The notes beneath the pieces were generated by a model, which saw only the letters and a list, made by a program, of their open reading frames with translations, searched no databases and was not told the DNA's origin. From Rs1 sp034111875 (GTDB lineage: Bacteria; Pseudomonadota; Gammaproteobacteria; Pseudomonadales; Balneatricaceae), in NCBI GenBank assembly GCA_034111875.1, contig JAWUWK010000101.1:1-34906 (forward strand): a stretch of 34,906 bases of DNA, written 5' to 3'. The position numbers and the translations under genes are program-made. The number at the start of each line of letters is the position of its first letter. The first letter of the stretch is position 1. Positions 15,223 to 23,572 of the stretch are shown in pieces.

Positions 15223-16662
15223 ATGAATAAACTTTTCAAACACCAAGCTTATTTAAACGGAAAATGGATCGATAGTTCAGACGGAGCAGTTCAGACTATC
15301 TACAATCCGGCCACTGGGCAACAAATTGGTACTGTACCTTTACTGGGCACACAAGAGACCCGTGACGTTATTGCAGCCGCGGCACATGCGCAGAAAGACT
15401 GGGCAGCGAAAAGTGCCTCTGAGCGCAGTGTCATTATGCGCCGTTGGTTCAATTTAATGGTCGAAAATGCCGACCTGCTAGCAGAAATTTTGACCCTGGA
15501 ACAAGGCAAACCCCTTGCTGAAGCCAAAGGCGAAGTTATGTACGGTGCCAGTTACATTGAATGGTACGCGGAGGAGGGAAAGCGCATCTACGGAGATATT
15601 ATCCCCAGCCTTAAACCCGATGCTCGCATCATGGTGCTCAAACAGCCAATCGGCGTCGTGGCCGCAATCACCCCGTGGAACTTCCCCACCTCTATGATTA
15701 GTCGCAAGTGCGCACCGGCAATGATGGCAGGCTGTCCCTTTATTGTTAAACCCGCACCTGATACTCCATACTCCGCGTTGGCTTTGGCGGCGCTCGCTGA
15801 AGAAGCGGGTATTCCAGCGGGAATATTCAATGTCATTACTGGCGATGCAATCGCCATTGGCGGCGAGATGACCAGTAATGATACTGTACGTAAACTCAGC
15901 TTTACCGGCTCGACCAACGTTGGCAAACTGTTGCTTAAACAATGTGCTGATACGGTAAAAAAAGTGTCTCTTGAGTTGGGCGGCAACGCGCCGTTTATTG
16001 TCTTTGACGACGCAGACATCGACGCGGCAGTCACAGGTGCGGTTGCGTCTAAATTTCGCAATTCAGGGCAAACCTGTGTTTGCACTAATAGATTTTTAAT
16101 TCAAGCGGGTATACATGACCTATTTGTTGAAAAATTCACCGCGGCTGTAGAACAAATAACACTCGGCAACGGCATGGAAAAAGGTGTTAGTCAAGGACCT
16201 ATGATCAATGAAGCGGCCGTCAACAAAGTTGAAAACCACATAGCAGATGCTCTGCAAAAAGGCGCAACACTTATGACCGGTGGCGACAGAAACTCACTGG
16301 GCAGTAACTTCTTTAATCCCACTGTTATCAAGGGCGCAACCCCTGACATGCGCTTGGCAAAAGAGGAAACCTTCGGCCCACTGGCGGCTATTTTCAAGTT
16401 CAATACCGAAGCCCAGGCAATTGAGCTCGCTAATGATACTGAATCTGGCTTAGCCGCTTACGCTTATACCAAAGATTTAGGTCGCGCATGGCGAGTAGGT
16501 GAAGCATTAGAATATGGTATGGTTGGGATTAATGAGGGGATTATCTCCAATTGTGCCGCTCCCTTTGGTGGTATTAAACACTCGGGATTAGGCAGAGAAG
16601 GCTCGAAATACGGTATGGATGATTACCTTGAAATTAAATACATGCTACTCGGCGGTCTTTAG
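15223..16662 (+). CDS. gabD: Succinate-semialdehyde dehydrogenase (GabD-like), NAD(P)+
   Basis: An aldehyde dehydrogenase of 479 residues with strong GabD character. It would oxidise succinate semialdehyde or a related omega-semialdehyde to the free acid. Motifs: AITPWNFPTSMISRK (148-162), KPAPDTPYSA (176-185), FTGSTNVGK (227-235), catalytic Glu251 in LELGGNAPFIV, catalytic Cys285 in SGQTCVC with a second Cys287, EETFGP, and PFGGIKHSGLGREGS at the C-terminus. Start at ATG 15223 follows a GAGA-type site; an open extension to 15157 is not supported. It stands alone, divergent from codA. A role with the nearby omega-aminotransferase, or in GABA/putrescine breakdown with the Pot-type importer, is inferred; glutarate semialdehyde is another possible substrate. 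Confidence 0.88.
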   Translation: MNKLFKHQAYLNGKWIDSSDGAVQTIYNPATGQQIGTVPLLGTQETRDVIAAAAHAQKDWAAKSASERSVIMRRWFNLMVENADLLAEILTLEQGKPLAEAKGEVMYGASYIEWYAEEGKRIYGDIIPSLKPDARIMVLKQPIGVVAAITPWNFPTSMISRKCAPAMMAGCPFIVKPAPDTPYSALALAALAEEAGIPAGIFNVITGDAIAIGGEMTSNDTVRKLSFTGSTNVGKLLLKQCADTVKKVSLELGGNAPFIVFDDADIDAAVTGAVASKFRNSGQTCVCTNRFLIQAGIHDLFVEKFTAAVEQITLGNGMEKGVSQGPMINEAAVNKVENHIADALQKGATLMTGGDRNSLGSNFFNPTVIKGATPDMRLAKEETFGPLAAIFKFNTEAQAIELANDTESGLAAYAYTKDLGRAWRVGEALEYGMVGINEGIISNCAAPFGGIKHSGLGREGSKYGMDDYLEIKYMLLGGL

Positions 16663-16770
16663 TTTCAACCAAGCTACTCGCTGAACGAGAACCTAATAGA
16701 TCAGTCATTTAGGTCACTGTATTAGGCTTATTGATTAGGTATGGCTCTGCCCCCGCTATAGGTAAATAGT

Positions 16771-16810
16771 TGAGTCAGCCAGTGCATTGATAACGGCACC
16801 GGCTGATTCA
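16771..16810. terminator. Strong 15-bp hairpin downstream of gabD
   Basis: TGAGTCAGCCAGTGC (16771-16785) pairs with GCACCGGCTGATTCA (16796-16810) around a 10-nt loop, with one G-U and one A-C. It lies 109 bp past gabD and lacks a following T-run. It may be a terminator, an mRNA-stabilising end or a small structured RNA. The rest of 16663-17236 holds no gene I can recognise. Confidence 0.4.
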
Positions 16811-17236
16811 CAATGACCTCTAAACCACACATACAATAATCTAGTATGCGGCCTAGATGATAAACTATTTAACCAGCAGACAAAGCATTTATCGAGTTGA
16901 GGCAAAAAGATTACTACGCCAATGGCCGGATGAAGCTAATAGACCCTAACGATGCTCTGCGAAGATCACTCACTTAAAAGCACAATACACTGTCCTAAAA
17001 ATCTTTGAATTTATTATTTATACAGCCTACATAGACAATTTTTTTACTTTCCAAAATAGCATTAAAATGTCGCAAAACCCACAGCGAAAAATCAGACTAA
17101 TTAACTGCTTATAACTGCAGAAGGCACTCGCATAATTGTTCATTTTAAATCAATTTTTCGAGAAAAAACATATCAAATATTAATGTTCTACAATGTGCTT
17201 TACAGTTTTTACGCTACTTCGATCCAAACGCTATAA

Positions 17237-17774
17237 GCTATTCTAGCGAAAAAAAATACTCTGGTAGCCACCAGCAGCTTGGATATCGGCGACCAGCGCA
17301 TCTGCATTGATCCTTGAGGTTCAATAGACTCAGTCGATTCTATTGAAAACTTATTGGTTGCCAATGACGGACAAATTATTCATTTAATATATATCGCGTA
17401 AGTGTCTCGAGCTTACAAGACTCCCAGGACAATGATTGTGCGCTACAACGCCAAATTGGCTATTATTTTTGGTCTTTGCAACGCAAGCGGCGACAACGTC
17501 GTAAAGGAGGGCAAAGCCATAGATAAAAATACGCTCGAGGCAGAAGTTGCCGACCTTTGGAATAGAGGGCAATGAGGATTATCAAACCGGCAATATTGTT
17601 GAGGCATCTGTCGATGCTTTTATACTCAACGTCATCGCGGCACGGTTGATTGTCGTCATCAGGCTATTTATCTTTATGGGCCGCCACTCAGCCACAATTA
17701 TGGCCTTTATATTACTTATTACGGTCGCAGCAAACCTAGCTACAGTAGAAATGCTGTTAAAACAGCCTATTTAA
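17237..17774 (+). pseudogene. Remnant of an RND-family efflux permease gene
   Basis: One frame from 17237 reads AILAKKNTLVATSSLDIGDQ, then RICIDP, a TGA (17315-17317), GSIDSVDSIENLLVANDG, a TAA (17399-17401), and RYNAKLAIIFGLCNASGDNV to 17575. A frameshift near 17547 leads to VDAFILNVIAARLIVVIRLF, then MGRHSATIMAFILLITVAAN. This order matches the RND porter domain (RYNGKPAIGLGIS...GGNVV.MGKAV) followed by transmembrane helices 2-3 (LLFMG.RSALIIG). The beginning and the C-terminal three quarters of the gene are gone. Two stops, one frameshift and both-end truncation make it a clear relic of a multidrug or solvent efflux pump. Confidence 0.78.
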
Positions 17775-17780
17775 CCAACG

Positions 17781-19559
17781 TCAAAGTGGCCAAACCAACA
17801 TGATTAAGGGCACTGCAATTAATACTATGATGATATCCAAAGGTAGGCCCATTCGCCAATAGTCACTGAATTGATAGCCTCCCGGGCCCATCACTAAGGT
17901 ATTTGACTGATGACCGATAGGGGTCATAAAGGCACAGGAGGCGCCTATAGCAACAGTCATAAACAAAGCATCTGAATTTACACCCATGCCCTGTGCAATG
18001 CTATACGCCAGAGGTGCCATTACCACCGCTGTCGCCGCGTTGTTAATGACATCAGACAACAACATCGTTATGACTAACACTAAGCCAATCACTGCGTATA
18101 CAGGTAAACCGTCGGTTAGAGACAGGATTTGATCGGCCAGCAGTGCCGTCAATCCAGTATCTTGTAGCGCCTGACCCACCGGGATCAATGAAGCCAACAG
18201 TATAATCACTGGCCAATCTATTGCGTCATATAAATTACGCACTGGAATTAAATCCATCAGAACATAGATCAGTACCGCCATGACAAACACCATCGACAAC
18301 GGCAATATTTTTAATACTCCCAAAGCTATAGCCAAGGCGAAAATAGTCATCGCCATCGCTAGCTTTCTAGGCCCGCCTAAGCTCAAATTGCGCTCGGCTA
18401 AGGGGACTAAACCTAAGTCCACTAGTTGGCCATCGACGTTAGAGGCAGCCCCTTGGAGCAACAAGATATCGCCGGCACGAAAATTCTGACGGCGAATTCT
18501 GCGCTGTACAGTTTTACCCTCGCGGGCAAAACCTACCAGAGCCAAAGAGCTGTTACTCCTTCTGCGAAGAAACGGTACATCTCTGCCCTCAAGACAAGAG
18601 CCGCGTTTAATAACCGCCTCCACTAGAATTAAGTCACCTCGGGTCAACTCGGCAAATTTTTTATTGGCACTGGTTATTAACTCTACATCGTTTTTATCCA
18701 ATAAAGGCTGAATCTCTGAGGGGTCTGCTTGAAGAATTAATATGTCACCCGCTTTTAATAATTGATAACGTTTCATTGACATTGTTTCACCGTGGCGATG
18801 GGCAAAGCCAACCACTTCAATGTTGCCCTCTTCCAAACCTTTTATCGCATCCGCTGGTTTGCCTACCAAAGTTGAGCTTTCACCTATAATGACTTCAGTG
18901 AGGTAATCGGCTATGGCGAATAGCTGGGCCGGCGGACTGCGTTTCATTCGCGCTTTTGGAATAAAGCGCCAGCCTATTAAACCAACAAACAACACACCGA
19001 CTAACGCAACCACCACACCCACCGGAGAAAAGTCAAACAGACTAAACGCCTCGCCAGAGGTTTGTGCGCGCATCATTGCAATAATAATATTCGGCGGCGT
19101 ACCTATGGCCGTTGTCATTCCTCCTAAGATACTGCCAAAGGCCAAGGGCATCAATAAAATAGCGGGAGATCGCTGGTGTTTGGCACAAGTCGAAATGGCT
19201 ACTGGTAACATCAAGGCAAGAGCGCCAACATTATTCATAAAAGCAGAGGCGATAGTGACCACCGAAGTTAACAACAAAATATGTACAATCAAGTGATTGG
19301 TATAGGGCATTAATGTTTGAGATATGTGGTCTACCACCCCACACCGACGCATCACATCGGATATAACGAGGACCGCAGCGACAGTAATCACCGCCGGATG
19401 TCCGAAGCCAACAAAGGCCATTTCAGAGGAAACTAGACCTGTTAATACACAGGCTGCAAGCGAAAGTGCGGCGACGATGTCGTGGCGATATTTTCCCCAT
19501 ATAAACAATGCGATGGTTAAAATCAAGATAACTGAAATTAACATTTGCTCAAATGTCAT
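17781..19559 (-). CDS. SLC13/DASS-family anion permease with two TrkA-C domains
   Basis: A 592-residue membrane transporter. The N-terminal half has about five helices and the family motif NNVGALALMLPVAI (109-122). A cytosolic middle part (about 205-380) holds two RCK_C/TrkA-C-like domains (EVIIGESSTLVGK and LVEAVIKRGSCLEGRDV). The C-terminal helices include the repeated motif INNAATAVVMAPLAYSIA. This YfbS-like architecture is found in sodium- or proton-coupled carriers of sulfate, dicarboxylates or sulfonates; the substrate is not readable here. The start has an AAGGT site 7 nt upstream. A 35-bp palindrome lies 33 bp before the start codon, a likely operator. The 3' end nearly abuts the RND relic (6 bp). 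Confidence 0.85.
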   Translation of the reverse strand: MTFEQMLISVILILTIALFIWGKYRHDIVAALSLAACVLTGLVSSEMAFVGFGHPAVITVAAVLVISDVMRRCGVVDHISQTLMPYTNHLIVHILLLTSVVTIASAFMNNVGALALMLPVAISTCAKHQRSPAILLMPLAFGSILGGMTTAIGTPPNIIIAMMRAQTSGEAFSLFDFSPVGVVVALVGVLFVGLIGWRFIPKARMKRSPPAQLFAIADYLTEVIIGESSTLVGKPADAIKGLEEGNIEVVGFAHRHGETMSMKRYQLLKAGDILILQADPSEIQPLLDKNDVELITSANKKFAELTRGDLILVEAVIKRGSCLEGRDVPFLRRRSNSSLALVGFAREGKTVQRRIRRQNFRAGDILLLQGAASNVDGQLVDLGLVPLAERNLSLGGPRKLAMAMTIFALAIALGVLKILPLSMVFVMAVLIYVLMDLIPVRNLYDAIDWPVIILLASLIPVGQALQDTGLTALLADQILSLTDGLPVYAVIGLVLVITMLLSDVINNAATAVVMAPLAYSIAQGMGVNSDALFMTVAIGASCAFMTPIGHQSNTLVMGPGGYQFSDYWRMGLPLDIIIVLIAVPLIMLVWPL

Positions 19560-19592
19560 ACATTTACCTTCCCTGCGTAAATCAGACCACGC

Positions 19593-19627
19593 CTGTATAC
19601 TGTGGTATTTAATACCACAGTATACAG
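19593..19627. promoter_or_regulatory. 35-bp near-perfect palindrome upstream of the SLC13 gene
   Basis: The arms CTGTATACTGTGGTATT (19593-19609) and AATACCACAGTATACAG (19611-19627) are perfectly complementary, 17 bp around one central T. It lies 33 bp upstream of the SLC13 start, where a repressor would act. The GGTATTTAATACC centre resembles GntR-family operator symmetry. As RNA it would also form a strong 5' UTR hairpin. The regulator is not encoded next to it. Confidence 0.7.
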
Positions 19628-20018
19628 CGGCTTATATCCAATCGTGCCGTTAGAAATCTAAAAGTATATTTATCTATCTACCAGATATTAGCATTTTTTA
19701 TAGTTTAAATGAGTTAATTATATACTGCTTTTTATGCGTGTATGCTGTGCGAGGAGGGATTATTGAAATTAAGCTGAGACTAAGTTGGAAATGCGATGAT
19801 GAATTGTATTTTGCACGGCTATGTTTGAATCGATTGTTGAAAACTTTCACTCACTGACAATAAGATATTAGAAATAATCCCTTACAAAAAAGTGGGCTTA
19901 TTTTTCAAATATAAAAACGGTTCCCAAAGGTTCAGTATATAAGGCTTATAGCACAGTATCTAATACAGTAAAGTGATTTTCAAAAAACTCGCCGAACATA
20001 GTCTTTTGGACAGTAAAT
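19628..20018. other. Intergenic, no recognised feature
   Basis: About 390 bp between the SLC13 promoter and the ABC operon end. It is AT-rich. I see no open frame with family signatures and no further strong symmetry. Confidence 0.6.
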
Positions 20019-20065
20019 CAAATTATTCACAGCCAAAATTTAAAATTTTGGCTGTGAATAATTTG
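20019..20065 (-). terminator. 22-bp perfect hairpin at the end of the ABC importer operon
   Basis: The arms 20019-20040 and 20044-20065 are perfectly complementary (core CACAGCC...GGCTGTG flanked by AT pairs) with a 3-nt TAA loop. It lies 10 bp beyond the last permease stop on the minus strand. The length and position fit transcription termination or 3'-end protection of the operon mRNA. A classical T-run is replaced by AT-rich stem ends. Confidence 0.7.
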
Positions 20066-20075
20066 GTTAATATCA

Positions 20076-20927
20076 TTAGGAAGGTGCTAAACCACGCTGC
20101 CTTTCGCTGCGTCTGCGCAGCAACTCTAAGATGGTTAATAACATAATAGAGATCAACACCAAAATTGTCGCTACGGCTAAAATTGTTGGGCTAATTTGCT
20201 CTCGAATTCCGCCCCACATTTGTAACGGAATAGTTCGCTGCTCAACACCCGCTACGAAAATAGCGACAACAACTTCATCGAAAGAGGTAATAAAAGCAAA
20301 CAGTGCACCGGAAACAACCCCTGGAGTTACTAATGGTAGCATTACTTTAAAAAACACTGTTCTCGGATTAGCGCCTAAGCCAGCGGCTGCTCTGGTTAGC
20401 GAGTGATCAAAGCCTGACAAAGTTGCTGTTACAGTAATGACCACAAACGGAATCCCTAGAGCCGTGTGGGCTAATATAAGCCCTAAAAATGTTCCAGCTA
20501 AATTGATACTTGAATAGAAAAAGAACATACCCGCGGCAGAGATTATCAGCGGTACTATCATAGGCGATATGAGAATACTCATGATAACCGCTCGATAAGG
20601 CATTTCAGGTCTAGATAAGCCCAGTGCCGCTAAAGTTCCCAATGATGTCGCTAAGAAAGTGGCGGCTATCGCCACCATAAAGCTGTTCTTTATCGAGCGC
20701 ATCCACTCTTCACTGGCGAAAAACTCTTCATACCAGCGCAATGAATAACCCGCTGGGTCAAACGAGAGCATTTCCGGAGTAAAGGTGAAATAAGGTTGCA
20801 CATTGAACGACAAAGGTATGATTACCAGTATCGGACCAATCAAGAACAAAAAGATTAGTGCGCAGATAATCCGGTAAGAGTAGTACCAAGTCCGTTCTAC
20901 TTTGCCAGCGTAAATAGGTATAGCCAT
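20076..20927 (-). CDS. potC: Polyamine-type ABC transporter permease (PotC-like)
   Basis: A 283-residue inner-membrane permease with about six helices, BPD_transp_1 type. The ABC-contacting EAA loop is recognisable at AAAGLGANPRTVFFKVMLPL, followed by VVSGALFAFITSFDEVVVAIF, which is typical of PotC/PotI proteins. It starts 13 bp after the potB-like stop with an AGAGGAGA ribosome site and closes the four-gene operon in front of a strong hairpin. It pairs with the 420-residue permease to form the channel. Polyamines are the family's usual cargo, but relatives also carry opines, quaternary amines and other cations. Confidence 0.87.
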   Translation of the reverse strand: MAIPIYAGKVERTWYYSYRIICALIFLFLIGPILVIIPLSFNVQPYFTFTPEMLSFDPAGYSLRWYEEFFASEEWMRSIKNSFMVAIAATFLATSLGTLAALGLSRPEMPYRAVIMSILISPMIVPLIISAAGMFFFYSSINLAGTFLGLILAHTALGIPFVVITVTATLSGFDHSLTRAAAGLGANPRTVFFKVMLPLVTPGVVSGALFAFITSFDEVVVAIFVAGVEQRTIPLQMWGGIREQISPTILAVATILVLISIMLLTILELLRRRSERQRGLAPS

Positions 20928-20940
20928 AATATATTCTCCT

Positions 20941-22203
20941 CTAGCCCATTTTCATTTTATCGATGCCAATGACTTTATTAAAGATGGCATAGAAGAGTAA
21001 AACAATGACTAGTAATATAAATCCAAGCGCACCAGCTAATCCCCAATTGAGTGAATTTTGCATGTGGTAAGCAATCATATTACTTATCAATAGACCACTT
21101 TGGCCACCCACTAGCGCAGGTGTAATGTAGTAACCAATTGACAAGATAAATACTAATAAACTACCGGCACCAATGCCAGTCACCGTCATGGGAATGTAAA
21201 CTCGTATAAACGCCGTCACAGGATTAGCGCCCAATGACAGCGCAGCACGCATATAAGACGGTGGAATTGTTTTCATTACGCTGTACAGAGGTAATATCAT
21301 AAAAGGTAGCAATATATGGGTCATAGCGATGATGGTGCCAGTTTTATTAAAGATCATTTGCAACCGGCCAGCTTCATCAATGATATTCATCCAGACTAGA
21401 ATATCATTGAGCACCCCTTGAGTTTGTAATAAGACAATCCATGTGGTGGTTCGCACCAACAGCGAGGTCCAAAAGGGTAACAGTACTAGAATCATTAATA
21501 AGTTGCTTTTTGCCATCGGCAATGTGGCGAGTAAGTAAGCGATAGGGTAGGCCAAAAGAATACAGATGATCGTGATAGTGAAACTCATCATCAAGGTTCG
21601 GCCAAACAGTGATTGGTAAATTTGCTTCTCTTCCGCTTTGGCAACGATCTTGCCTTGATCAGTTATTTTATAATCGACGGCGGAAATTAAATAGGAGTTG
21701 GTAAACTGACCAGATTCTCTTTTAATCAAGGACCAAACAGCGATCTCCGCCCAAGATTTATCGATCTTAATCAGTTTTTCTTTGAAAGGGCCTTCTGTAA
21801 GTTTTGCGGCTTTACGAGACGAGCCAGACATAACTCTTCGCATACCACTGCGCTCATAGTTCAAACGCGACGCTACTTTGCCAATATTTTTATTTTTTCG
21901 AGCGGCGGTCAGATCGATTACCATCGCCTCGAAAGTCGCTTCATTGGGGAGAGATTGGCCATCCCAGCTTTTTAATGCTTCAACCACATTGGGTAGAATA
22001 TTGGAAACTTGCGGATTTTCAACACCGCGCAGTGACATATTAACAACGGGGATGATGAAACTAACTATGATGAATAGCAATAGTGGGGCAACCAATAAAA
22101 ACGCCCATAATTTTAGTTTACGTTGAGAGCGCTGCAAGCTTATTTTAAGCGGCACTCCATCGTTTGTTGTCATCTCACCTACTTTTGAGTATGTGTTCGC
22201 CAT
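20941..22203 (-). CDS. potB: Polyamine-type ABC transporter permease (PotB-like) with large periplasmic insert
   Basis: A 420-residue permease. TM1 is at about 32-56 (LWAFLLVAPLLLFIIVSFII). The second helix comes only at about 203-228, so roughly 145 hydrophilic residues lie between them, far more than in E. coli PotB (about 275 residues in total). The C-terminal part is canonical: LLPFWTSLLVRTTTWIVLLQ, then the EAA loop AALSLGANPVTAFIRVYIPM, and GYYITPALVGGQSG. The insert is Lys/Arg-rich and would face the periplasm, where it could contact the binding protein. The gene follows the binding-protein gene after a 171-bp gap containing a three-way-junction RNA. An AGGT element precedes ATG 22203; ATG 22173 is an alternative. 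Confidence 0.85.
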   Translation of the reverse strand: MANTYSKVGEMTTNDGVPLKISLQRSQRKLKLWAFLLVAPLLLFIIVSFIIPVVNMSLRGVENPQVSNILPNVVEALKSWDGQSLPNEATFEAMVIDLTAARKNKNIGKVASRLNYERSGMRRVMSGSSRKAAKLTEGPFKEKLIKIDKSWAEIAVWSLIKRESGQFTNSYLISAVDYKITDQGKIVAKAEEKQIYQSLFGRTLMMSFTITIICILLAYPIAYLLATLPMAKSNLLMILVLLPFWTSLLVRTTTWIVLLQTQGVLNDILVWMNIIDEAGRLQMIFNKTGTIIAMTHILLPFMILPLYSVMKTIPPSYMRAALSLGANPVTAFIRVYIPMTVTGIGAGSLLVFILSIGYYITPALVGGQSGLLISNMIAYHMQNSLNWGLAGALGFILLVIVLLFYAIFNKVIGIDKMKMG

Positions 22204-22299
22204 ATTTTTTGACCTAGTTACCGATTGGATGCTTTTTTTATTCTTGTAGTCACTAGAGATCTAGAAACTGGATAGTGCGAGGTATTTTGTTCGCCGATG

Positions 22300-22368
22300 C
22301 TACAACAGAATTAGCCGGCAATGGCTAATTCTGCTCACTGCAAACCAGCAGGTTTGCAGTGGTTGTAG
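22300..22368 (-). ncRNA. Intercistronic three-way-junction RNA between binding-protein and permease genes
   Basis: The outer stem CTACAAC/GTTGTAG (22300-22306 / 22362-22368) encloses two perfect 11-bp hairpins, 22306-22316 with 22323-22333 and 22336-22346 with 22351-22361. It begins 6 bp after the binding-protein stop and ends about 97 bp before the permease start. Structures at this position in ABC operons commonly protect the upstream mRNA from 3' exonucleases or cause partial termination, raising binding-protein yield. That function is inferred here; the symmetry is directly visible. Confidence 0.65.
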
Positions 22369-22374
22369 GCTATA

Positions 22375-23472
22375 TTACTTAGCTAGCCAAGCGTTGAAAC
22401 GCTCATTCATGTCATCATTGTTGTTTGCCCACCATTCCGCATTTTTAATAATCGGATTAGTAAAGTTTTCAGGGCTTGTTGGCATATGAGGCTTCATATC
22501 AATGCCAGTCGCTGTGTGCATACCGACTAACGCTGCTGAAGATCTACGTGCAGGACCATAAGAAATGAACTTAGATTGGTCTGCTAAACGTTGAGTATCA
22601 GTGGCGAATTTTAGATATTCTTTCATTTTTGGAGTCAATTTACCCTTCGGAACTGCCCAGCCATCGATTTCAGCTAGCTGTCCATCCCAAATGAGAGTGA
22701 ACGGTTGTTTTTCGGTAACTTGCGCGCCGAAGAAACGACCGTTGTAACCACTAGCGATACTGACTTCTTTGTCAGATAAAAGCTGTGGTGGTTGTGCACC
22801 GGCTTCCCACCAAACAACAGAATCTTTAATCGTATCTAGTTTTTTGAATGCACGTGTAACGCCTTCATCCGTGCTTAATACGTCATATATGTCTTTAGTG
22901 GCAACGCCATCAGCCATTAGTGCCCACTCTAAGTTTCCAGCGGGAATTTTTTGTAAAGAACGCTTGCCAGGGAATTTTTTAAGATCGAATACATCATTGA
23001 TCGTTGAAGGCTTTTCACCTGTAAACAACTCGTCATTGTAAGCAAACAATGTTGCGTAATAGATCTGTGGAATAAAACAGCCATTTAATCCACCTAGGAA
23101 ATCTTTACTTGCAGGCGTTCCATCGGGCGCAGCGGCTAAAATCTCATCATAATCAATCTCTTCGACAAGGCCTTCATCGCAAGCGATCATGGCATCACCT
23201 TCTAGCATGTCAACTAAGTCCCAAGTAACGTTATTTGCTTCGACTTGTGAGCGAAGACCTGCAAGGCCAGTACCGGCTTTATCTTCATGTAGGAATTTAG
23301 TCCCTGTTTTTGCAGTCCAAGGATCATGATAGGCGCCTATCTGGCTCTTAGTGTATGCACCACCCCAAGAGACAATAGTCATTGTATCTTCAGCACTTAC
23401 CGCGGTAGTCATAGTCATTGATACAGCTGCAATCGCAGTGGCAACAATAGAACGTTTAAGTAACTTCTTCAT
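22375..23472 (-). CDS. potD: Polyamine-type periplasmic substrate-binding protein (PotD-like)
   Basis: A 365-residue periplasmic binding protein. The N-terminus has a clear signal peptide: KKLLKR, a hydrophobic run, and cleavage probably after AVSA at residue 27. The mature start MTIVSWGGAYTKSQ is typical of the PotD/PotF and opine-binding group. Other family elements are WDLVDMLEGDAMIACDEGLVE (84-104), WALMADGVA, GYNGRFFGAQ and WAVPKGKL. It captures the ligand and delivers it to the PotB/C channel. The order ATPase, binding protein, permease, permease is a standard Pot-type operon. Ligand identity is uncertain: PotD aromatic/acidic box residues cannot be assigned without alignment, and nearby genes offer creatine or GABA-type compounds as alternatives. 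Confidence 0.85.
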   Translation of the reverse strand: MKKLLKRSIVATAIAAVSMTMTTAVSAEDTMTIVSWGGAYTKSQIGAYHDPWTAKTGTKFLHEDKAGTGLAGLRSQVEANNVTWDLVDMLEGDAMIACDEGLVEEIDYDEILAAAPDGTPASKDFLGGLNGCFIPQIYYATLFAYNDELFTGEKPSTINDVFDLKKFPGKRSLQKIPAGNLEWALMADGVATKDIYDVLSTDEGVTRAFKKLDTIKDSVVWWEAGAQPPQLLSDKEVSIASGYNGRFFGAQVTEKQPFTLIWDGQLAEIDGWAVPKGKLTPKMKEYLKFATDTQRLADQSKFISYGPARRSSAALVGMHTATGIDMKPHMPTSPENFTNPIIKNAEWWANNNDDMNERFNAWLAK

Positions 23473-23572
23473 TTTTTAATTTTCCTTGTTTTATATTTTC
23501 TTTATCTTAATGGTCAAAAAACTGATTCGGATCAATTAATACTTCAAAATTTTGACGGGCTTAAGCTATAAA

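Noticed and set aside
15478..15942. A 154-residue minus-strand open frame inside gabD
   Set aside because: It is antisense to a clearly conserved dehydrogenase and has no recognisable domain.
18913..19296. A 127-residue plus-strand open frame
   Set aside because: It lies wholly inside the SLC13 gene on the opposite strand and has no family features.
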